Positions 42,546 through 46,547 of a stretch of 46,547 nt of DNA are shown piece after piece. A program made the position numbers and the translations under genes. Where the stretch lies: the NCBI GenBank assembly GCA_948602995.1, contig CAPEBR010000028.1, forward strand, positions 1-46,547, written 5' to 3'. Every line of letters starts with the position of its first letter. The stretch's first letter is position 1. Source of the stretch: an uncultured Dorea sp. (GTDB taxonomy: Bacteria; Bacillota; Clostridia; Lachnospirales; Lachnospiraceae). The notes beneath the pieces are model-generated. The model was not told the origin of the DNA, searched no databases, and saw nothing but the letters and a program-made list of their open reading frames with translations.

Positions 42546-43427
42546 TTGAAATTATTAGGAAAGAGAACAGCGCCGTACAGATACCTTCTTCCGACCCTGG
42601 CATTAATGATTATTTTTCTTGTAGTGCCCATCTGTATGGTAATCAGGTACTCATTTCTGGATAAGGCTGTTGTTTCGAAGTCTCCGGCTTTTGTTGGGAC
42701 AGAGAATTATTCAGAGCTTTTTGCAGACAGCGCATTTTGGAATGCGGCCTCTAATACGATTATATTCGTGGCAGTGAGCGTGATCGCCCACCTCGTGATC
42801 GGCATGATCTTTGCCATGCTTCTGAACTCGAAATATTTTACCACCAGGACCAAGACGATTGCCCGTGTAATCTACATTCTGCCATGGGTGTTCACGGCGT
42901 CCGTTGTTGCAATCCTGTGGAAGCTTATGCTGCAGCCTTCTGGTATTATCAACTATCTGCTGGAATTCCTGCCGCAGGTTACTAAGAATACGGAGTGGCT
43001 CAGCAATAAAGACCTGGCGCTTACGGTCATCTGCTTCATTAATATATGGTGCGGATATCCGTTCTACATGATCAGTATCCTGGCAGGACTCCAGGGGATA
43101 TCCGGAGATCTGTATGAGAGTGCGGCGATCGACGGCGCGACCATGACGAAGAGCTTTATCCACATTACCATTCCGCAGCTGAAGCCGATTCTGATCAGCA
43201 TTGCCATGCTGGATTTCATCTGGACACTGCAGTCCTTCAATGTAATCTGGATGCTGACAGGAGGCGGACCGGTAAATTCTACGGAAACCTTAAGTATCTA
43301 TATTTACAAGCTGGCATTCCAGAAGCTTGACTACAGTATGGCAGGTACGGCAGCGACCGTCCTTCTGATTGTATGTGTGATCGTGGCAATTTTCTACGTA
43401 AGACAGCAGAAGAAAGTGAGGGAATAG
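42546..43427 (+). CDS. CUT1 sugar ABC transporter permease, MalF/UgpA type
   Basis: 293 residues from TTG 42546. AAGGAGG at 42531-42537 is eight bases before this TTG, whereas the in-frame ATG at 42498 lacks a ribosome binding site, so a TTG start is preferred. Six membrane helices (RYLLPTLALMIIFLVVPICM, TIIFVAVSVIAHLVIGMIFA and others). The EAA loop is YESAAIDGATMTKSFIHITI, which docks the ATPase. With the next permease it forms the heterodimeric channel. Confidence 0.92.
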   Translation: MKLLGKRTAPYRYLLPTLALMIIFLVVPICMVIRYSFLDKAVVSKSPAFVGTENYSELFADSAFWNAASNTIIFVAVSVIAHLVIGMIFAMLLNSKYFTTRTKTIARVIYILPWVFTASVVAILWKLMLQPSGIINYLLEFLPQVTKNTEWLSNKDLALTVICFINIWCGYPFYMISILAGLQGISGDLYESAAIDGATMTKSFIHITIPQLKPILISIAMLDFIWTLQSFNVIWMLTGGGPVNSTETLSIYIYKLAFQKLDYSMAGTAATVLLIVCVIVAIFYVRQQKKVRE

Positions 43428-43430
43428 AGC

Positions 43431-44267
43431 ATGGTTGGAAGTTATAAAAAATCAATGAAAGTAATATTGTCTATTCTTCTGATTCTGGGCGGCTTATTCG
43501 CAGGATTTCCTATTATATGGATGGTCTGTTCTTCGCTGAAGGCAAACTCAGCCATCTTTTCATGGCCGCCGAAATTCTTTGACGAGACTGCAAGCCTGGC
43601 ATCCTATGCGGCAGTGCTGACAGACTCCTCAAAGGTGCGCTTTTTTATCAACAGCTATATTGTGGCGGCGTCTGTCGTGCTGATCACGCTCTTTGTGGGA
43701 ATCCTGGCAGCATACGCGTTTAGCCGCTTTGATTTCCCGGGAAAAGGGATTTTCAATTCCCTGATTGTCAGCGTGCAGGCAATTCCGCCTATCGTACTGC
43801 TCATTCCGTACATGGGAATGATTGTTGCAATGAAGCTGTTTAATACATACTTTGCGTTGATCCTTACCTATCTGGTGACAACGCTTCCATATTGTATTCT
43901 GATGATGACAGGATATTTTAACACCCTGTCAAAAGAGCTTGACGAGGCGGTTATGATTGACGGCGGCTCCAGGTGGAAGGCTCTCTGGGGCGTGCTGGTT
44001 CCAATTTCCCTGCCTGGTATGGTTTCGGTAGGAATGTATACATTTATGCAGGCATGGAATGAGTACCTGTTCGCACTGGCGCTGACGCAGACAACGGATA
44101 TGCGTACAGTCCCTATTGGTATCAACCTTCTGATGGGGCAGCATGCGTACGACTGGAGCCAGATGATGGCAATGAGCGTACTGGGGTCCATCCCTGTACT
44201 GATTTTCTTCATCTTCTTCCAAAAGTACTTTATTGCTGGTATGTCATCCGGAGGTGTGAAGGGTTAG
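43431..44267 (+). CDS. CUT1 sugar ABC transporter permease, MalG/UgpE type
   Basis: 278 residues, six membrane helices (SILLILGGLFAGFPIIWMVC, INSYIVAASVVLITLFVGIL). EAA loop LDEAVMIDGGSRWKALWGVL, with the usual C-terminus (FFQKYFIAGMSSGGVKG). The ATG follows the first permease stop by three bases, with GAGGGA upstream. It is the second half of the channel. Confidence 0.93.
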   Translation: MVGSYKKSMKVILSILLILGGLFAGFPIIWMVCSSLKANSAIFSWPPKFFDETASLASYAAVLTDSSKVRFFINSYIVAASVVLITLFVGILAAYAFSRFDFPGKGIFNSLIVSVQAIPPIVLLIPYMGMIVAMKLFNTYFALILTYLVTTLPYCILMMTGYFNTLSKELDEAVMIDGGSRWKALWGVLVPISLPGMVSVGMYTFMQAWNEYLFALALTQTTDMRTVPIGINLLMGQHAYDWSQMMAMSVLGSIPVLIFFIFFQKYFIAGMSSGGVKG

Positions 44268-44301
44268 CATATAAATACAGACTTCAAGGAGAGGTTTAAG
44301 G

Positions 44302-45498
44302 ATGAGTGAAAGAATTGCCATGGGTTTTCATACATGCGTGGACTATGAGCTTGTATGGGATACAGAGGTTGTAGAGGAGCAGATCCGGGCGTTTAATATC
44401 CGCGCGGATGAGCTTAAGGCAGATATCCCGGTGGATTCGGAGAGGGCAATATGGATTGTATGTCTTGCGCATCTTAAGGAAGGTATTGGAGGAGAGACTG
44501 TTCCGGAGGATTCGCTGGACTGCGAGAGGTTTGCCGGCCATTTTCAATACGAAGTGACACTCGGAGGCACGGCTACCCGCGCGGCCATTATCCTGGATCG
44601 CCTGGGCTATAACACGGCGCTTCAGACGAGCTGCTGGAATGAGCATGTAGAGCGTCTGATGCCGGAACGCGTCCGTGCACTTCCGGGGGTGGACGAAGGC
44701 CATTGCCATATTTATCCCCATGTGGTGCTGCAGTGCCGCAGGGGGGTACGTATTCATGCAAATGACATTGATTTCGTTACACCAAGGGAAAACCGGATTA
44801 TGATTTCCAGGGATATTGACAGTCTGAATATGCCGGTTCTGCCAGACGAGTTCGGAAAAATGATTACTGACGCAGGGGTATTCCTGCTGGGGTGTTTTAG
44901 CGAGGTGATTGACAAAACCGTGCTTGAAGGGTGCATGGAGAAAACGAGAGAACTGCTTAAGAACCTCAGGAAGGATGCGGTTGTGGTGATGGAGGACGGA
45001 TGCTATGTGAAAAAGGAATTCCGGTATTATGTACATGAGCAGCTGGCATCGGTCGTAGACGTACTGAGTATGAATGAGGATGAGCTTCAGGAGTATATTG
45101 GCAGAAGGATTGATATCCTGGATACCCGGGCAGTGACGGAAGCGCTTGAGTATGTCCATAAGCATACCAAAGTAAAAACGATTATTGCCCACTCTGCAGC
45201 CTGGGTGCTGGCATACGGTGAGCGCTCGTCCGGTATGAAAGATGCCCTGGAGGGCGGAATGACGGCGGCTTCGACCAGGTTTCGCACAGGCGACGGATTT
45301 ACCCGAAAGGACTATGAGGACACGAAGAACATAGAGGACAGGGCTGACAGCAGGGTGTTCTGCGAGGAGATGAAGAGCCTTCTGGGAGATATGGTCTGCT
45401 GCGTTCCGGCAAAGGATCTGAGCTATGTGGAGCATCCCACTGTAGTAGGGCTGGGTGATTCCTTCGCAGGAGGCCTTCTGCCGGGGCTGCTTGCATAG
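44302..45498 (+). CDS. ADP-dependent phosphofructokinase/glucokinase-family sugar kinase
   Basis: 398 residues, ribokinase-like fold of the ADP_PFK_GK family. N-terminal MGFHTCVDYELVWD, substrate-lid region TLGGTATRAAIILDRLGY near residue 90, then VVVMEDGC, SMNEDELQEYI and the C-terminal motif VVGLGDSFAGGLLPGLL with the catalytic base D386 (the GxGD motif of the ribokinase fold). ADP-dependent sugar kinases use ADP as phosphoryl donor; whether this member truly uses ADP cannot be told from sequence. It lies in a sugar transport operon directly before a class II aldolase, so kinase and aldolase probably act in sequence on the imported sugar. AAGGAGAGG lies upstream of the ATG. Confidence 0.8.
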   Translation: MSERIAMGFHTCVDYELVWDTEVVEEQIRAFNIRADELKADIPVDSERAIWIVCLAHLKEGIGGETVPEDSLDCERFAGHFQYEVTLGGTATRAAIILDRLGYNTALQTSCWNEHVERLMPERVRALPGVDEGHCHIYPHVVLQCRRGVRIHANDIDFVTPRENRIMISRDIDSLNMPVLPDEFGKMITDAGVFLLGCFSEVIDKTVLEGCMEKTRELLKNLRKDAVVVMEDGCYVKKEFRYYVHEQLASVVDVLSMNEDELQEYIGRRIDILDTRAVTEALEYVHKHTKVKTIIAHSAAWVLAYGERSSGMKDALEGGMTAASTRFRTGDGFTRKDYEDTKNIEDRADSRVFCEEMKSLLGDMVCCVPAKDLSYVEHPTVVGLGDSFAGGLLPGLLA

Positions 45499-45604
45499 TC
45501 CGGCAGAGACTCTGGAAGTGACCAAAACCGGTTGTGCAGACTTTCATGAATGGGACGTGGCGTCATGCGCTAAGATGCCGGAAGTGATAGAAAGAGGAGA
45601 GATT

Positions 45605-46459
45605 ATGTACGAAAAGACAGGAAATATTTTGAGGATGGCAAAGGAGAGCAATACGGCGGCAATCGCATTTATCTGCATGGACTATGTGATGGCCAGGACG
45701 GTGGTTTATGCGGCACAGGAGACGAACACTCCGGCTATCGTAATGTTGTTTCCGGAGCATGTAACCATTCAGCATACCACTGGATTTGAGAAATATGCTG
45801 CAATGGTAAAGGAGCTTGCAGGGGAGGTAAAGGTGCCGGTCGGGCTTCACTGCGACCATGATTACAGCTACGAAGCAATCATGAGAACGATTCAGGCAGG
45901 CTTTGGCTCCGTTATGATGGACGGCTCCATGAACGACCTGGATACAAATATTGCCGTGACAAAGAAAGTTGTGCTTGCAGCACATGAGAGAGATGTTTTC
46001 GTGGAGGGAGAGATCGGCCATGTAGGTACGGCGGCGGATTCTGATAATCACAAGACGGATCTCTATACAAAGCCGGAGGCGGCAGAAAAGTTCTGCAGGG
46101 AAGCAGGCGTGGATTCCCTTGCCATCTCCATCGGAAATGCCCATGGCGAGTATAAGGATACGCCCCACCTGGATATCAGGCGTCTGGAGGAAATTCACGC
46201 TGCTGTGGATGTGCCGCTGGTGCTGCACGGTGGAAGCGGGATTCCGGACGACCAGCTCCTGACTGCGTTCTCAAAGGGAATCCGGAAGTTTAATCTTGGG
46301 ACGGAATACCTGGGAAGATATTTTGACGCAGTTACGGAATTTACGGCGGAAAATGCGGGGAATCCGGATCCGGTCAAAATTATCAACATGCCGGAGTATG
46401 TGCAGGCAAAGCTTCAGCCCTATGTAGAGGGACGTATGAGAACCCTTTGTAAATTCTAG
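45605..46459 (+). CDS. Class II ketose-bisphosphate aldolase (fructose/tagatose-bisphosphate type)
   Basis: 284 residues from ATG 45605 (GAGGAGA upstream); an in-frame ATG at 45455 overlaps the kinase gene and is rejected. The TIM-barrel motifs of the zinc aldolases are LHCDHD (residues 81-86, catalytic D84 and zinc ligand H85), EGEIGHVG near 138, GNAHGEY near 178 (zinc His) and LVLHGGSGIP near 210 (zinc His and phosphate loop). It ends NLGTEYLGRYFDAV. The enzyme splits a ketose 1,6-bisphosphate or 1-phosphate into two trioses. As the last gene of the operon it completes import, phosphorylation and cleavage. Which sugar is used is not determined. Confidence 0.9.
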   Translation: MYEKTGNILRMAKESNTAAIAFICMDYVMARTVVYAAQETNTPAIVMLFPEHVTIQHTTGFEKYAAMVKELAGEVKVPVGLHCDHDYSYEAIMRTIQAGFGSVMMDGSMNDLDTNIAVTKKVVLAAHERDVFVEGEIGHVGTAADSDNHKTDLYTKPEAAEKFCREAGVDSLAISIGNAHGEYKDTPHLDIRRLEEIHAAVDVPLVLHGGSGIPDDQLLTAFSKGIRKFNLGTEYLGRYFDAVTEFTAENAGNPDPVKIINMPEYVQAKLQPYVEGRMRTLCKF

Positions 46460-46467
46460 GCTGTACT

Positions 46468-46547
46468 AGAGCGTGTTTGAAAATTCATTCCCGCCACCTG
46501 CACGCCCCACTTTGCGGCTAATTTGCCCCGCATTCAGTCAGCGTAGC
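46468..46547. repeat. Possible intergenic repeat, cut by the window edge
   Basis: After the aldolase gene, GAGCGTGTTTGAAAATTCAT begins a C-rich segment ending GTCAGCGTAGC. The order GAAAATT, then a GCCGC-like block, then GTCA and CGTAGC resembles one half of the element at 32540-32700. Incomplete, so only a tentative call. Confidence 0.35.

Noticed and set aside
44296..45525. 409-codon open frame on the minus strand
   Set aside because: It is the antisense shadow of the ADP-dependent kinase gene, which has all family motifs; the minus frame shows none.
45563..46228. 221-codon open frame on the minus strand
   Set aside because: Antisense to the class II aldolase with its full set of zinc and catalytic motifs.
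1..46547. Prophage, integrative element or plasmid origin
   Set aside because: No integrase, phage structural, relaxase or replication genes and no tRNA attachment site were found.

Overview
The window looks like a chromosomal segment of a low-to-mid GC Clostridia, most likely a Lachnospiraceae gut anaerobe. The evidence is strong AGGAGG ribosome binding sites, TTGACA/TATAAT promoters, and the gene families present: ROK regulators with a CxCGxxGC zinc motif, DUF3784, AAA/PD-(D/E)XK genes of the 'YFTINRARQYGKTT' type, and a CUT1 sugar ABC system without its own ATPase. The genus is an inference; there is no rRNA or tRNA gene in the window.

Layout. 1-1130 is wreckage: a 5'-truncated hsdS target-recognition cassette running off the left edge, next to a decayed DUF4143-type ATPase. 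1205-3712 holds a ROK regulator and a zinc-dependent polyol dehydrogenase, followed by a dead AAA/PD-(D/E)XK fragment. 4175-12221 carries a Sel1-repeat protein, a DUF3784 membrane protein, a frameshifted AAA-ATPase/DUF1703 gene, a MATE-like membrane protein and a beta-CASP metallo-beta-lactamase nuclease with a long extra C-terminus. 12269-20470 (minus) is one operon for uptake and catabolism of a sugar or polyol: SDR dehydrogenase, FGGY kinase, HAD phosphatase, a Rbs-type ABC transporter (binding protein, ATPase, permease) and a long-chain mannitol-dehydrogenase-family enzyme. A second ROK regulator is divergently transcribed from it.

22191-32546 is the accessory core. It has two intact, related AAA-like/PD-(D/E)XK genes, one of them sitting in the remains of a DUF2089 gene, a MarR regulator with a small Cys-rich protein, and an operon of AAA/nuclease, a 134-residue unknown protein and a 1643-residue DUF4132-family protein. 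32717-37952 is a two-component system plus ABC transporter of the peptide-antibiotic-sensing type, with tandem 11-bp direct repeats in front of the transporter as likely regulator sites. 37985-38883 is an internally deleted restriction-modification gene. 39034-40708 is an ECF sigma/anti-sigma pair. 41077-46459 is a CUT1 sugar ABC operon ending in an ADP-dependent sugar kinase homologue and a class II aldolase.

Three kinds of non-coding repeat run through the window. The most striking is a perfect palindrome with half-site GGGGACGGGGCATTTTT, present six times plus two partial copies. It lies mostly at gene 3' ends, and in two unrelated genes it encodes the last residues (LGTGHF) with the stop codon exactly at the dyad centre. 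The others are a 161-bp element that folds as one long imperfect hairpin (32540-32700), and a 133-bp element with 12-bp terminal inverted repeats (20841-20973). Repeated insertion and decay of AAA/nuclease genes and palindromic elements is the main theme of the window.
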